Of a stretch of 64,000 nt of DNA, positions 39,601 through 50,010 are shown piece by piece. The translations under genes and the position numbers were made by a program. The stretch covers positions 10,248,501 through 10,312,500 of the forward strand of contig OX335641.1 in the NCBI GenBank assembly GCA_946894095.1, given 5' to 3'. This DNA comes from Incurvaria masculella. Its lineage: Eukaryota > Arthropoda > Insecta > Lepidoptera > Incurvariidae. Numbering within the stretch: position 1 is the stretch's first letter; the number at the start of each line of letters is the position of its first letter. The notes under the pieces were generated by a model. It was given only the letters and a program-made list of their open reading frames with translations, made no database searches and was not told where the DNA came from.

Positions 39601-42600
39601 AACCGACGGAACCATTTCAGGACCTTCCTAACAATGCAAAGCTACATTTATCTGAATGTAATTTTCATTGTCACTTTCACCATGGTTCATTCAATGCCAT
39701 GATACCAGAGAGGGATTAACCCTATCACCTGGTAAGGAAAGCAACCTAAATTTTTATGTGGAACCGAACCAAAAACGACAAATTCTTTATCGCCTCTTAC
39801 GACATGCATGGGAAAAAGTGCAGTGGGACTCCCACAGAACAACACCAGTATTGATCAGGACATGACAAATTCAAGACGCACTAAAAATGCTTCTACCCCT
39901 GACTGACCTGGGTGCGCCGCGTCCTCGGACTCCTCGGCCACGCCGCGCCCCGCCCCACGACGCTTGCGACAAGTTCCCGAATGAAGCCGACCGACTGCAA
40001 AGCAATGTACAATTGAACTTATTTCATTTAGTTACAGGAGGTTTATCAAACTCAAGTTATACGAAAAGATGCCTCAATGAAGAACTAAATGTCTAAACAC
40101 ACTATGCTGAAATTACGCGACCGAACTTCGGCGTTATTACGCATGCAATGCTACTGCAATAACTACCTATCAACACACTTGCCGAAATGACATCACGGTT
40201 TGGTATATAACCGAACTTCAGTTGGGCTTAAGTTCGGTGGAAACGCATTCTATAAATTTTGAATAAGAAGCAACAAACCACCACAAGCGACGCAAGTTCG
40301 GTTCGATGGCCAGGGATGCACGCAATTTCCGCTCTTATGGTATGTCATATCAGCCGAATAGTGTGTTTAGTATCGGCATAGTGTGTTTAGACACTAAGGC
40401 TTCTTGCGCAAACAACTGAAAAACCTTTTACTAACTGTGTATGCAAGCGAGATCCATCAAGTCAGATGTCGTAGAAATTAGATTATTGGAAGATGATTGG
40501 GTAGATTATTTATAGGTGTCTTTATAACTTTAATTAATTTTTACGGTTGTCAAATTATTGCACTTCGATCAAATTATTTGCACCCACGGGCAAAAATACA
40601 ACTCTATAGAACCCTCATTTAATTAAGTTTTTTTCTCGCCTGCCGCGTTGCCCAAATTGCAGTGTTTTGCAGTAAATGGGGAACAAAACTGCTTATTTAT
40701 CACGACAGGTGACTCGCTTAGCGAGCTCACCTAAAAGTTCTGTCAAAGCAAAACCATACAAAATCAAACAGAATAGATTTGAAAAATTTATTTACTTAAT
40801 CTGTGTTATTGAAATGACTCAACTTTATCCATGTTATACTTACCGAAAATTGTTCTAAATTATGCTAATCAAAAGAAATCTTCAAAGAAAGAAAAATCAC
40901 AAAAACAACACCTATGACATTTAAATTTGTTTAAAGACAGACAAAAGCTCCTCTTTTATCTTCTAAACCTCATTCTAACTGCATCATGGAGTATATCTTT
41001 CATCTAAAACCGCGTTTATTCAACTTGACCGGAATGACAGTTTTGACGTTTTTAAGGTAAGGTCGCTCTTGCGACATCTGCAATAAGCTTTGAGTTCACT
41101 TCCCCATTTGTTCCTCTTTCCAACAGTATCAAATACTGACTCTAAATTGTAAAATGAAAATGTTGAAATGCTGAAAATGTTGAGTTCCTTATCGCAAGTT
41201 TGGCGGATGGGAGCCACACGGGAAAAGTGTCCTGCGACACTTTTGCTGTCAGACACATCAACCCATATTACTTTACTGCCAAAACAATAACACTTTTACC
41301 TGTTCCGTTCTTCGCTTGTCTTTTCTTATGAAAAGAACGACAAGCGTTAATATCCACCTTCGGGCTGTAATGCAATACCATGGGTTTTTTTTATTATGCA
41401 CCACAAGCTGTACGGATCAACGATGCATATATGGGTTTTGGGGCTGAAATGCAAACAAAGCGCTTGGCAAGAGTGTGAATCCATTTCATTACTATAGGCA
41501 TCTACCGCTTTAAGCTTAATCTCGTGTTTCGTTTCGCACCACCTCTCATAATTTTTTTTTAGAAAAAATTGTACTCAACTCAGTAAGAGACATAAAATGG
41601 TGCATAGAATAGAATAGAAGCATTTTATTCCCTTAAAAGCGGTACATACAATCATGGTTTACAACTTTTTACAATATTATTATGATTAGGCTAGATCAAT
41701 GTGCATGTAAAACTGTAGGGAAAAGGTAATGTGGCTCAGCGTTAATGCCCGCGTATACTTCAGCAAGTTTGCTGAAGTAGACTTGTGCCGCTGGTTTTCA
41801 GCCACCACCGGATCTCAAGGTATTGTGATTAATTTATAAAAGAAACAGGAGAAGCAATAACAAAGCATAAATGAACAACAGATGTAAGCGGGGTGGGGAT
41901 GGGAAGCAAAGCCCCTGAGCTAAGAGTCGTTAACATTTTATGGCAAAGTGTACAGGAACAACTAAGTGATATCCATATCCACATATTAATCAACCAAATT
42001 AGAAGACGTTTTTCTTTCTAAAAAGCAGACCAAATTGTAAACCCCATAAAATCCCGAAAACTTTAATATGAACCTACATGTATATTCTATTATATAGATT
42101 ACACCAATACCATTCAACTCAGATATCATTATCACAATATTTTCGAGGTCTTGAACAGCATACCTTACTATAATCCAATCCTTATTTTCAAACAGTTTTA
42201 ATCAAACAAAAAAACCGGTCAAGTGCGAGTCGAGCTCGCACACGAAGGGTTCCGTACCATCGCACATGATTTAACACAAAAAAATCACGTTTTTTGTATG
42301 GGGACCCACTTTCATTCTTAATATTTTTAAATGTAACCTATTTGTTATTATAGCGGCAAAATAAATACACACTCATGTAAACATTTCAGCTGCCTATCTA
42401 TTACGGTTCATGATATACAGCGCTGTGACAGACGGATGGACAGACGGACGGACAGCGGAGGCTTAGTAATAGGGTTCCGTTGGCACCCTTTGGGTATGGA
42501 ACCCTAAAAGTGTGATCTAAATTATTCAAGGCAATAGAAAGTGTTATAACCTTGGTTTATGACCGCGAAAGCAAACACGATGTTAGTTTTGACACATGAT

Positions 42601-45600
42601 GTAATTGACAAAACATAACCTAAATCTAAATGTCATTGGTGAGAGTACTACATTTTAGGCTACAATATTTCGGTACACAACACCTTCCCTCTCAGATTGA
42701 ACTATTCTATTAAACTAGAATACAATGAGTGGGTTATCTCTTTCGCAAACTTTCAGATGCGTAGCTCTGTGAACTCAATAAACGATAATCAACATACACT
42801 TATACTATATTGTTCATGCTATGTACCTTAATGTTCCACACTAATAAAATCTTCTAACACTGAATCACTGTCTATTCTTTTTGTAACTACAGCTCCTTTT
42901 GGAATACCTAAAACTTCCCTCATTTTTGTCACTTCTTCTCCTTCTGTTTCTTCTCCGCTTCCTGAGTTCTTGATGATTTGGTTAAGATGGCGTTGTATTA
43001 TTTTGCCACTGTCTGTCTTTATTAAAAATCTCTGGTTGCTTAATTTTTTGTGAATGACCGCACATGCCCATTTATCACTTTTGTTATACAGGCGGTAACG
43101 AATGGGTTGACCTTCTTCAAAATGTCTGCGCTTAGGGTAAGGTTGTTCTTCTCTTGCATTTTGTGTGTTTGCATGTTGTGGGTGTATACAATCAAGGAAT
43201 GTGCGAAATGGTCTGGCGTTCAGCAATTCTGCAGGCGTTTTGCCTGTGGTAGCGCTGGGAGTGGACTTCATGGCATATAACAATCTGGGTAATCTGAGAT
43301 TCCAAGGGACATCAGACATCTTGCTAAGTTTTTCCTTGACGGTTTGGACTGTGCGTTCAGCTTGCCCGTTAGAAGCAGGGTGGTATGGTGGTACTAGTAT
43401 GCTTCTTATCTGATTTCTGCTGCAGAAATGTTTGAACTCTGCAGATGTGAACATTGTTGCGTTATCTGAGACCAAGATCTCGCAGAGCCCTTGGCTGCTG
43501 AAGATTTCTCTCAATACTTGAGTGACTACAGCTGATGATGTATTGGGGACTATACGTACTTCTGGCCATTTTGAAAACGCATCAATTGCGATGAAAAATG
43601 TCTTTCCCATGTATGGACCAGCAAAGTCAACATGTAAGCGGGACCACGGTCGCGATGGTGGCGGCCAAGCTGTACATACTTTTGGCGGTAAGTGTCGATG
43701 GTTCTGACATATATCACACGAAGCCACAGTTGCTTCAATATCCTTGGTTATGTTCGGCCACCAAACATAACTTCTTGCCACCCCCTTTGTGGCAACAATT
43801 CCGTTGTGTGAGTCGTGCAATATTTTTAATATGTCCTTTCTTATGCATTCTGGAATCACAACTCTGTTACCGATTAGAATGCAATCTTTCATCGTCGACA
43901 TCTCTGCGCGTCGTAGCCAGTATAGATGTAATGATTTTTCTGTTACCTTCTGTGGCCATCCCCTGCGTATCCAGCTATGCACTTTTGATAGAGTGATATC
44001 CTTTCGAGTGAATTCTGCAATTTTCTCGACCGTGAGATTCGGGTCGTTAGGTTCTGCTGTCATCAGCAGAACATCTCCATAGGCTTCGTCGTGTTTATCT
44101 TCATTGTCTCCTTGTTCTGGCCACCTGCTCAATGCATCAGAGTTGCCTAGTTTCTTTCCTTCTTTATACTTCAATACATAGTCATATGTGCTGAGCTGAA
44201 GTGCCCATCGGGTCATTCTGGGTGACAGTGTGATTGGTATTGGTTTGTTGGTTCCGAAAATGCTTATAAGCGGCTTATGGTCAGTGAAGATTATCACTTT
44301 TTTACCCCAGATATAGTTATGAAATTTGCTAAGCCCAAACATGATTCCCGTTGCCTCTTTGTCCAATACCGAATAATTTCTTTCATGTTTGTTTAACGTT
44401 CTTGACGCCATTGCGATTGGTTTCTCTGATCCGTCGTCCATTATGTGTGCTAACGTTATGCCGACGCCATATGCTGATGCGTCGCATGACAGTGTGATTT
44501 CTTTGTTTGCGTCAAAGTGAACTAGAACCCTGTCAGATGTAAGTAGCTCTTTTGCTTGATTAAAAGCAGACTCTTCTGACTCTGTCCACTTCCAAATGGA
44601 GTTTTTGTCTAACAATCGATGTAACGGTTCCAGTACTGAGGCCTTGTTCGGAAGAAATCGCTCATAGAAGTTGTACAGGCCAAGGAAAGCTTGCAACTCT
44701 TTAACAGTCGTCGGTTTCGGAGCATTTACAATTGCGCTCACTTTATTCCTGTTCGGCTTCACACCTTCTGGAGTTATTGTGAACCCTAAAAAGTCCACTT
44801 CTTGTAAGAGGAAACAACATTTGTTTTGGTTTAGTTTTAAACCCGCTTCACTTATCTGTTTCAGCACTTCCTCTAGTCTGTTGTTATGTTCTTCTATCGT
44901 TCTTCCAGATACTAGTATGTCGTCAAGCAGGACCTGTACTCCTTTGATGTTACTTAGTGTTTGCGTCATTAAGCGCTGAAATATGCCTGTGGCGGCCTTT
45001 ACTCCGAACGGTAAACGATGGACCGAGAACAAGCCTTTGGTCGTGTTAATGGTGAGTATTTTTGCAGTTTCATCGTCCACTTCCACTTGCGTGTATGCGC
45101 GCTCCAGGTCTAATTTAGAAAAGTATTTGCCGCCTGCTAGGTTTGCCAGTATATCGTTGTTGGTTGGTAATGGATAGGTGTCATTATTGGTAGCTTTGTT
45201 TACTGTCGATCGGTAGTCACCGCAGATGCGGATGCCACCCGATGGTTTTACCAAAGGTACTATGGGGGTTGCCCATTTTGAGTATGCTATTGGTTTCAGC
45301 ACCCCCTCTCTCGTCATTCTGTCAAGTTCTTCCTCCACCTGTTCTCTCAATGCATATGGCACACTGCGATATTTAAGGTAAGTTGGTTTCATTTCTGGAT
45401 CTGGGCGGATAGATACTGCAGGTCCGTTGTATCTACCTAGCGATTGTTCGAACACTGTTGGATATTTATTTAAGATGCTTTTAAGGTAATCTGGATTAAC
45501 CTGGTTTAGTCCATGAATCTGTATCTGTAGCGGAAGTAGCCAGTTTCTGCCGACTAAGCTGGGGCCGTTGCTTTTGGCGATTAATAGTGGAAGTGTGGCC

Positions 45601-47980
45601 TCACTGTTTGCATATCTGACTCTCACATTTATGACCCCAACTAAGTCTACTCCATTCCCCGTCCACGCTTTCAATCGGAGGTTAGTTTTCTCTATTTTTG
45701 GTTTGGGTTCTCGGTTCCATATCTTTTCATAGTTGTCTCTGCTGATGATGGTAAATGCTGCTCCCGTGTCGAGCTCAAAGTCATGTTTTACGCTGTCCAT
45801 TGTAACTGTCATCATAAATGAAGGGAATAATTTCTTATCGGTGGTATTTTCGTCTCCTATGTTGTACAGACTGTTCATTATATGATCGGCATTGTTGTTT
45901 GTATCTGGATTATTTTCTGTGTTCATTTCATTGATGTTGTTCCTACGAGCCTGGTCTCGTTTTTTCTGCTGGCATATTCTCTCGATATGTCCAGTTATGT
46001 GACAGTACCGGCACGATAGATGTTTTACCTTGCACTCCCCTGAATGTGAATTTCCGCAGCGATAACACTTAGTTTTTGCATTTGATGGTACACTTATTCG
46101 ATTCATGTCCATTGGTTCCCCTGCGTGGTCCGTGTTGGTGAATGTGGTTGCATTCGTTCTACTTCTACTGTTTATTATGATTAGGTCTTTTCCGGCTGTC
46201 TCTGCGGCAATTGCTGTGCTTACTACATTTGCATAAGTCAAGTCGCAGCGTTGCAACAACTCCTTCTGGAGTGTTTTGTTCTGCATGCCGCACACTATCC
46301 GGTCTCGTAACATTCGTTCAAGAAATGTGCCGAAGTTGCAAAAGTTGCTGATTTTTCGTAGATCTGTGATGTAGTCTGCTATGTTTTCATTTAAGCCCTG
46401 GTCGCGCCTGTAGAACTTGTAGGTTTGTGTGATTTCATTGGGTTGCGGTTCGAAGTGTTGAGTCAACAACTGCACTATTTGTTCGATGGACACCTCGTCG
46501 GATTTTCGGGGGCTGATCAGGGAGATCAGGGTGGTGTACGTCTGTGCGCCGCAGACCGCATAAAAGTTCGCGCGTTGGAGCTTCGGGTCGGTGATTTCGT
46601 TTGCCGCAAAACAGTAATACAAACGCTCATAGTATGCAGTCCAGTTTTCGCCTGGTTTGTACTCTTCGTACCGGATGGATTTAGCCATTTTTATCTCTCG
46701 TCGCCACTGTTATAACCTTGGTTTATGACCGCGAAAGCAAACACGATGTTAGTTTTGACACATGATGTAATTGACAAAACATAACCTAAATCTAAATGTC
46801 ATTGGTGAGAGTACTACATTTTAGGCTACAATATTTCGGTACACAACAGAAAGGTTTGCGTGAACAAGGCCAAAAGAAACATATCCATTTATGGGTCAAA
46901 TTGACAACTTCCTCATTTTAGAAGTGGGTTTAAAAATAAAAGGAATTCTTCCGTTTTCATGCTTTCTCAAGTTAAAAATTTCAAATATCAGAATATCAAT
47001 GGGCATCACCTGAGATTACCGAAGGAGCTCCCCCGATTGACAGACCCAAAGGAGCCGGCTCGGTTGAGGTTACTAAAGGATCCGGAGCGCTGGCCATTGC
47101 TGAAGGTCGCAGTTCGCACGTTCCCGTAGGAGCCGGCGCGCTGGAACCGCCCCCGCTGGCTGTGCGTGCTCCGGACGCTCGACACGCTGTTGGAGCGGCG
47201 GATGGGGCCCGGCGTGAACACACTGCTCTCGCTGCCCCAACGGCGCAGGCCGCCCCCTCCTCGGCCGCCGCCCCGGCCACTGCCGCGCCCGCGGAATACG
47301 CCTATGCGTTGCTTCAACCCTTTCTGCAACATCAGTTAGTTTTACAGAATTCTTTATTCCTATTAAAATTATTCGGCGGCTGATATTACAATTCCTGTAA
47401 TGAGTTTAGCTCATCAAGCCGCATTCACGTAAGAATTAACGATGCTCCTTTATTTGAGCACAGCTACATTAGATAGATGGAAAACATTGACAATTTTTTT
47501 ATTGTTTCTTCGACCCACTTTCATTTACGCGATGGTACTAACCAACTTAGTTGGTATAACTTACCACCTTTAGAACAGTCGAGATGGATATTTTCATTTA
47601 CAAAACACCATTTAGAAACATTATTGATCCAACCATAACTAGTATTCTAATGTAAATGGGGACCAGATTCCGCCATTTTTTTATTAAGGAAATTGTTTTC
47701 AAAATGCTCTCAAAATCGTTCAAACTTTCCCGAACAACAGTGTTTTAAATTTGAATAATTCACAAGTTCTTACCTGCCTGGCGGAGATCAACATTGCGGC
47801 CCGCATCTCGGATTGCAGCGCCAGCGACTCGATAAGCTGCCGATTGAGCAGCTTGGAGCCGCCGCGACCGCGCCGCACGCGCCCCGCAGCGGCGCGCGAC
47901 CGCATCGGACCCAGCATGCGAAAGCGCTCGCTCAGCGGGATGGCCGTCGCCGACAGCCCAAACACCTTCTCTATAACCAT
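36505..47980 (-). CDS. CHTOP: CHTOP/FOP (chromatin target of PRMT1) orthologue, complete, five coding exons
   Basis: Exons in transcript order are 47774-47980, 47010-47323, 39908-39994, 38106-38305 and 36505-36641. Phases (0, 2, 2, 1) join exactly and give about 314 residues. CHTOP is a nuclear RNA-binding component of the TREX mRNA-export complex whose RGG region is methylated by PRMT1 and PRMT5. Supporting motifs: an N-terminal KV...IPLSERFRML like the vertebrate SLNERF motif; LKQRIG; Ser/Gly/Arg repeats; an Arg-Gly-rich region; and a C-terminal duplicated Leu-Asp-x-x-Leu-Asp-x-Tyr-Met block, the FoP duplication. Introns of 0.45, 7.0, 1.6 and 1.5 kb carry a Mag retrotransposon, SINEs and an RTE fragment. 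Naam lies upstream in divergent orientation. Confidence 0.87.
36860..37675 (+). pseudogene. RTE-type LINE fragment in CHTOP intron 4
   Basis: Plus-strand pieces in shifting frames encode the RT active-site region (HLRFADDFVFL near 36985-37018, catalytic Phe-Ala-Asp-Asp) and then LGLKMNWDKTMAMAT. After 37317 they encode the C-terminus MERAMLGILLRDMVRNKAIR and VAKLKWQWAGQVSRRDDDRW. It ends after AYIQQLTQTR with a stop at 37668. Frameshifts and stops (36998-37050, 37255, 37315) make it dead. It lies antisense to the host gene. A minus-strand SINE scrap is at about 37908-37970. Confidence 0.75.
38106..38305 (-). CDS. CHTOP: CHTOP coding exon 4: Arg/Gly-rich (RGG) domain
   Basis: The acceptor is cttatgttgcctacag|AG and the donor is AGAG|GTAAGG, 200 nt, phase 2 in and 1 out. 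It starts GGVRGRQLNGASGVSVRGRG and goes on with repeated Gly-Arg-Gly-Gly-Val-Gln/Arg units. The units are encoded by a GC-rich 18-bp tandem repeat that looks like a minisatellite on the plus strand. This is the arginine-methylation substrate region of the family. Confidence 0.83.
38343..38692 (+). mobile_element. SINE with 5S rRNA-like head, full length
   Basis: It opens ggcctcgctagcccagtggt, then cgataagctgggtaagcaaa and gttctggatgggtgaccatt. The last phrase and its spacing resemble the 5S rRNA internal promoter (A box through C box, GGATGGGTGACC). The body then matches the tRNA-headed copies (ggttgttaccatcgcaatga, ccatccagttcaatgtagcc, tggcatggcacctagtttcc) and ends in A9. It sits in CHTOP intron 3. 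Confidence 0.7.
38693..39530. other. CHTOP intron 3 sequence, unassigned
   Basis: No repeat or exon recognised. Confidence 0.35.
39531..39765 (-). mobile_element. SINE, diverged
   Basis: T-run, atggatggctaatatctcac, cattcaatgccatgatacca and cctatcacctggtaaggaaa follow the SINE body order on the minus strand. The head is missing. Confidence 0.6.
39908..39994 (-). CDS. CHTOP: CHTOP coding exon 3
   Basis: This 87-nt exon has a strong acceptor (attgctttgcag|TC) and donor (CCCAG|GTCAGT), phase 2 in and out. The peptide SASFGNLSQASWGGARRGRG continues VRGRGAP: it repeats the Ser-Phe-Gly-Asn-Leu unit of exon 2 and starts the Arg-Gly-rich region. It is easily missed because no long open frame covers it in this frame. 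Confidence 0.8.
39995..42207. other. left part of CHTOP intron 2
   Basis: Mostly unassigned. About 40920-41050 is a short dispersed repeat shared with 23990-24110. About 41595-41830 looks like a minus-strand LINE 3' UTR: plus-strand agaatagaatagaagcatttt plus tttattc, followed by a gctggttttcagc motif also present in the LINE at 22440. Confidence 0.45.
42208..42508 (-). repeat. GGGTTCCGTACC-type dispersed repeat, full length
   Basis: On the minus strand it runs from the hairpin ttagggttccatacccaaag ... gttccaacgg-like start to the closing hairpin gtgcgagctcgactcgcac and accggtttttttg. About 300 bp, non-coding, with an internal (gtccgtc)n tract. It ends 33 bp from the Mag insertion. Confidence 0.8.
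42542..42682 (-). repeat. Mag element 3' LTR (141 bp)
   Basis: Identical to the LTR at 46708-46848. On the minus strand it begins TGTTGTGTACC and ends GGTTATAACA. Confidence 0.95.
42828..46688 (-). CDS. Mag-like Ty3 gag-pol polyprotein (1286 aa)
   Basis: A single frame starts at ATG 46688, 20 bp inside the 5' LTR. Domains by residue: capsid-like gag 1-200; two zinc knuckles 208-239 (CYRCGNSHSGEC and CRYCHITGHIERIC); aspartic protease with ELDTGAAFTI at about 305-314; reverse transcriptase about 440-620 with KLDLERAYTQ (Asp527) and VLLDDILV (Asp589-Asp590, Leu in place of the usual Tyr); RNase H about 730-860 (SCDASAYG Asp736, Glu778, FTDHKPL Asp803); integrase with H958, H961, C991, C994 and the catalytic triad D1021, D1075, E1111 (35 residues between the last two). 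Every catalytic position expected for the family is present. The fused gag-pol frame and short LTRs fit the Mag lineage. Confidence 0.95.
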   Translation of the reverse strand: MAKSIRYEEYKPGENWTAYYERLYYCFAANEITDPKLQRANFYAVCGAQTYTTLISLISPRKSDEVSIEQIVQLLTQHFEPQPNEITQTYKFYRRDQGLNENIADYITDLRKISNFCNFGTFLERMLRDRIVCGMQNKTLQKELLQRCDLTYANVVSTAIAAETAGKDLIIINSRSRTNATTFTNTDHAGEPMDMNRISVPSNAKTKCYRCGNSHSGECKVKHLSCRYCHITGHIERICQQKKRDQARRNNINEMNTENNPDTNNNADHIMNSLYNIGDENTTDKKLFPSFMMTVTMDSVKHDFELDTGAAFTIISRDNYEKIWNREPKPKIEKTNLRLKAWTGNGVDLVGVINVRVRYANSEATLPLLIAKSNGPSLVGRNWLLPLQIQIHGLNQVNPDYLKSILNKYPTVFEQSLGRYNGPAVSIRPDPEMKPTYLKYRSVPYALREQVEEELDRMTREGVLKPIAYSKWATPIVPLVKPSGGIRICGDYRSTVNKATNNDTYPLPTNNDILANLAGGKYFSKLDLERAYTQVEVDDETAKILTINTTKGLFSVHRLPFGVKAATGIFQRLMTQTLSNIKGVQVLLDDILVSGRTIEEHNNRLEEVLKQISEAGLKLNQNKCCFLLQEVDFLGFTITPEGVKPNRNKVSAIVNAPKPTTVKELQAFLGLYNFYERFLPNKASVLEPLHRLLDKNSIWKWTESEESAFNQAKELLTSDRVLVHFDANKEITLSCDASAYGVGITLAHIMDDGSEKPIAMASRTLNKHERNYSVLDKEATGIMFGLSKFHNYIWGKKVIIFTDHKPLISIFGTNKPIPITLSPRMTRWALQLSTYDYVLKYKEGKKLGNSDALSRWPEQGDNEDKHDEAYGDVLLMTAEPNDPNLTVEKIAEFTRKDITLSKVHSWIRRGWPQKVTEKSLHLYWLRRAEMSTMKDCILIGNRVVIPECIRKDILKILHDSHNGIVATKGVARSYVWWPNITKDIEATVASCDICQNHRHLPPKVCTAWPPPSRPWSRLHVDFAGPYMGKTFFIAIDAFSKWPEVRIVPNTSSAVVTQVLREIFSSQGLCEILVSDNATMFTSAEFKHFCSRNQIRSILVPPYHPASNGQAERTVQTVKEKLSKMSDVPWNLRLPRLLYAMKSTPSATTGKTPAELLNARPFRTFLDCIHPQHANTQNAREEQPYPKRRHFEEGQPIRYRLYNKSDKWACAVIHKKLSNQRFLIKTDSGKIIQRHLNQIIKNSGSGEETEGEEVTKMREVLGIPKGAVVTKRIDSDSVLEDFISVEH
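46708..46848 (-). repeat. Mag element 5' LTR (141 bp)
   Basis: It is followed on the minus strand by GTGGCGACGAGAG, the presumed primer-binding region, and then the ATG. It should contain the element's promoter. Confidence 0.95.
47010..47323 (-). CDS. CHTOP: CHTOP coding exon 2
   Basis: The acceptor is tgatgttgcag|AA. It encodes KGLKQRIGVFRGRGSGRGGG, then a Ser-rich block (IRRSNSVSSVRS) and repeated Gly-Ser-Phe-x-Asn/Ser-Leu units (AGSYGN, SGSFSNL, AGSFGS, SSFGNL). Two overlapping donors exist. CTCAG|GTGATG (exon end 47010, phase 2) is required by exon 3. The other, TTCG|GTAATC (phase 1), would instead fit a direct splice to the last exon, so an alternative isoform skipping exons 3-4 is formally possible. 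Confidence 0.8.
47462..47572 (-). mobile_element. SINE body fragment in CHTOP intron 1
   Basis: acagctacattagatagatg, cttcgacccactttcattta and cgatggtactaaccaactta follow the inverted SINE body. Both ends are missing. Confidence 0.55.
47774..47980 (-). CDS. CHTOP: CHTOP coding exon 1
   Basis: Translation from ATG at 47980 gives MVIEKVFGLSATAIPLSERF and then RMLGPMRSR, followed by RVRRGRGGSKLLNRQLIESL and ending SARQ: 69 codons, phase 0. The donor is CAG|GTAAGA. An acceptor-like gcgcag lies just upstream of the ATG, so a non-coding 5' exon probably exists further right. The ATG is chosen because the human protein starts a similar short distance before its SLNERF motif. Confidence 0.82.
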
Positions 47981-47999
47981 GTTGTGCTGCGCCGACAAA

Positions 48000-50010
48000 C
48001 GTGCCAATTTACACTACAATGGATATTGATTGTAAAGCAGTGGACTCAAACTATAATGTGTTTTGGGCCAGTGTTATTTATAGTCTGAATACCACATTCA
48101 TTATAGACTTTTAACCAAACCTTGGAAAACACTGCAAGCTTGGTTTTCACTAAGTGCAGATTTATTTTAATCGACACTTAAAGGGCCTTCTAATTTTAAG
48201 GAATTCGGGGCCATGTCAAGACCTTCCTTTTATGAGCAAAAAGTTCAATTCACCTATATGCATTCTACTTTAATATGTATACATATATGGCATCGATGGT
48301 ACACCAACTAATTTATAATGGCACCCAAAACTCTTTCTGCTTCCCATTCAGCTTGTTAATTGTGAGCTTATGATAAATTGAATAAGAGGATATAAAAATT
48401 CAAAGATTTAATATATTTATGGATATAATAATCAGCAAAAATAAAGTCAGGGATGGTAAAGGTGCAAGTCCCTACAGTTTTGACTGATGAATGAGCTTAT
48501 ATAGTATAACTATTACAAAAGGAGCAGCTATCAAAGGGTTTGAGATTTTACAAACTTAGAAAAATAGATTACCCTTTAAATACCGACATATGGTCTCACA
48601 GACACTTTGGGAGCTTAAAAAGTCTAGTCACATATGTGTTAGCAAAGACGTATCCCCCTGTGCTTACCCCTACCTCTCGGGCAGTCGCCCGGTAGAGTTC
48701 GTGGAGAGTGGTTTTGTCGACGCATGTGATTCCAATAAGTTTTGATTTTTATCCGTTTGCGATGGAAAATAAGATAAAAATGAGGGAAACTTGTGTTCTT
48801 CATGTAGATACACTGTAAACATTGAGAGTGCAAATCGAACCATATATACAGTAGAGAAAATGTATCAAATCAACTACTGAATTCCTAGAAATTTGTTCAT
48901 CATCATTTTAATCAGAAATAATTTTATTTTAATATCAATACATTTTAATTAATGTAAAAAACATGAGAGATAGGGACATTGCCACCTAGGCAGACTCAAT
49001 TGGCAGGAATTTCGCACCTATCATCTAGTGTGCCATAGATTATTTTGACCACAAACAAAATGTGTCAGCAATTTTTAGCCGATATAGGCCAAATCAGAGT
49101 CAAGACATAAATTAATTTTACGGCCAATATCAGCCGAATCAGGGGAATACCATGGTAAACTAACAGAGTGAACAGGCATGTGAGTTATTAAATCACATTT
49201 TCGCATAGGGCCAAAGTAGGTAATTACTGATGAAAATTGCTTTATTGCATGGGGCGAAAGTATATGAAATCTAGCAGTGGGACAAAATACCTGAGGGAGT
49301 CAAAGCTACAACCAACTCTGACGCAAAAAGACATCAATACTGATTTTGACATCTTTTTCGTCTTGTGCTTGTTAAAATTTACCTCTTATGGTCACTTTGT
49401 ACATATTTAGCGAAGCAGCAGCAATAAACTAAATACATAGGTATTTGGTAGATGTGGTATTTGATGCAGGAACATTAACTTTGGGTTGATTCAATATAAA
49501 TATAAACAAAATTATACAATACAAACATGCCACCTGAAGGAGGCGGCAAGCGCGCGGTTCGGTGTTATGTGTTTTGATTTGATGTATGTACGAATTTATT
49601 GACGGAAGAATATTGTAATGTTTACGTTTCGATGGATATGCAATTACCTAACGCGGGCTACGATTTCCCGGTGAGATCTGGTCAAATAAAATATAAGACA
49701 CGTGTGGATGCTGCTGTTTCGAGGAGCATACAAATGCCGGGCCGCGGGTAGAGAATTGCAGAAGACTGGAAATTGAAGTAAACAGGGAATGAGAAATATA
49801 TGTGCACTCGTCAGATAAACGGCACGTGAGGAAGACCGGTGCTGCAGAAAATCAAGCTAAACCGGCCGAGGACACACATTTTACCTGAAAAACGACGACA
49901 CAGCGCTAAACAAAACACACTGTTCACATCACAGACTATAAACAAAAATAGAATATACAATAAATTACTGAAGATATTTTTCAACAGAGATTTTTTTTTT
50001 GTAACTGGAC
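48000..50010. other. intergenic interval upstream of CHTOP
   Basis: No gene is supported. CHTOP 5' UTR exons may lie here or nearer Naam. A small GC-rich patch at 49540-49560 is the only compositional change. Confidence 0.35.

Larger units (their letters stand above)
42542..46848 (-). mobile_element. intact Ty3/Gypsy retrotransposon, Mag-like lineage, recent insertion
   Basis: A complete 4307-bp element lies on the minus strand. It has 141-bp LTRs that are identical at every base read, both TG...CA, and a perfect 5-bp target duplication GAAAG (42537-42541 and 46849-46853). A putative primer site, TGGCGACGAGAG, starts two bases inside the 5' LTR (46706 downwards). A polypurine tract, GAGAGGGAAGG, abuts the 3' LTR (42693-42683). 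One uninterrupted gag-pol frame fills the interior. It sits in CHTOP intron 2 in the same orientation as the gene. Identical LTRs mean very recent integration. Whether it is still mobile cannot be judged from sequence. Confidence 0.95.

Noticed and set aside
43050..45177. Plus-strand frames across the Mag element
   Set aside because: Shadows of the 1286-codon minus-strand gag-pol.
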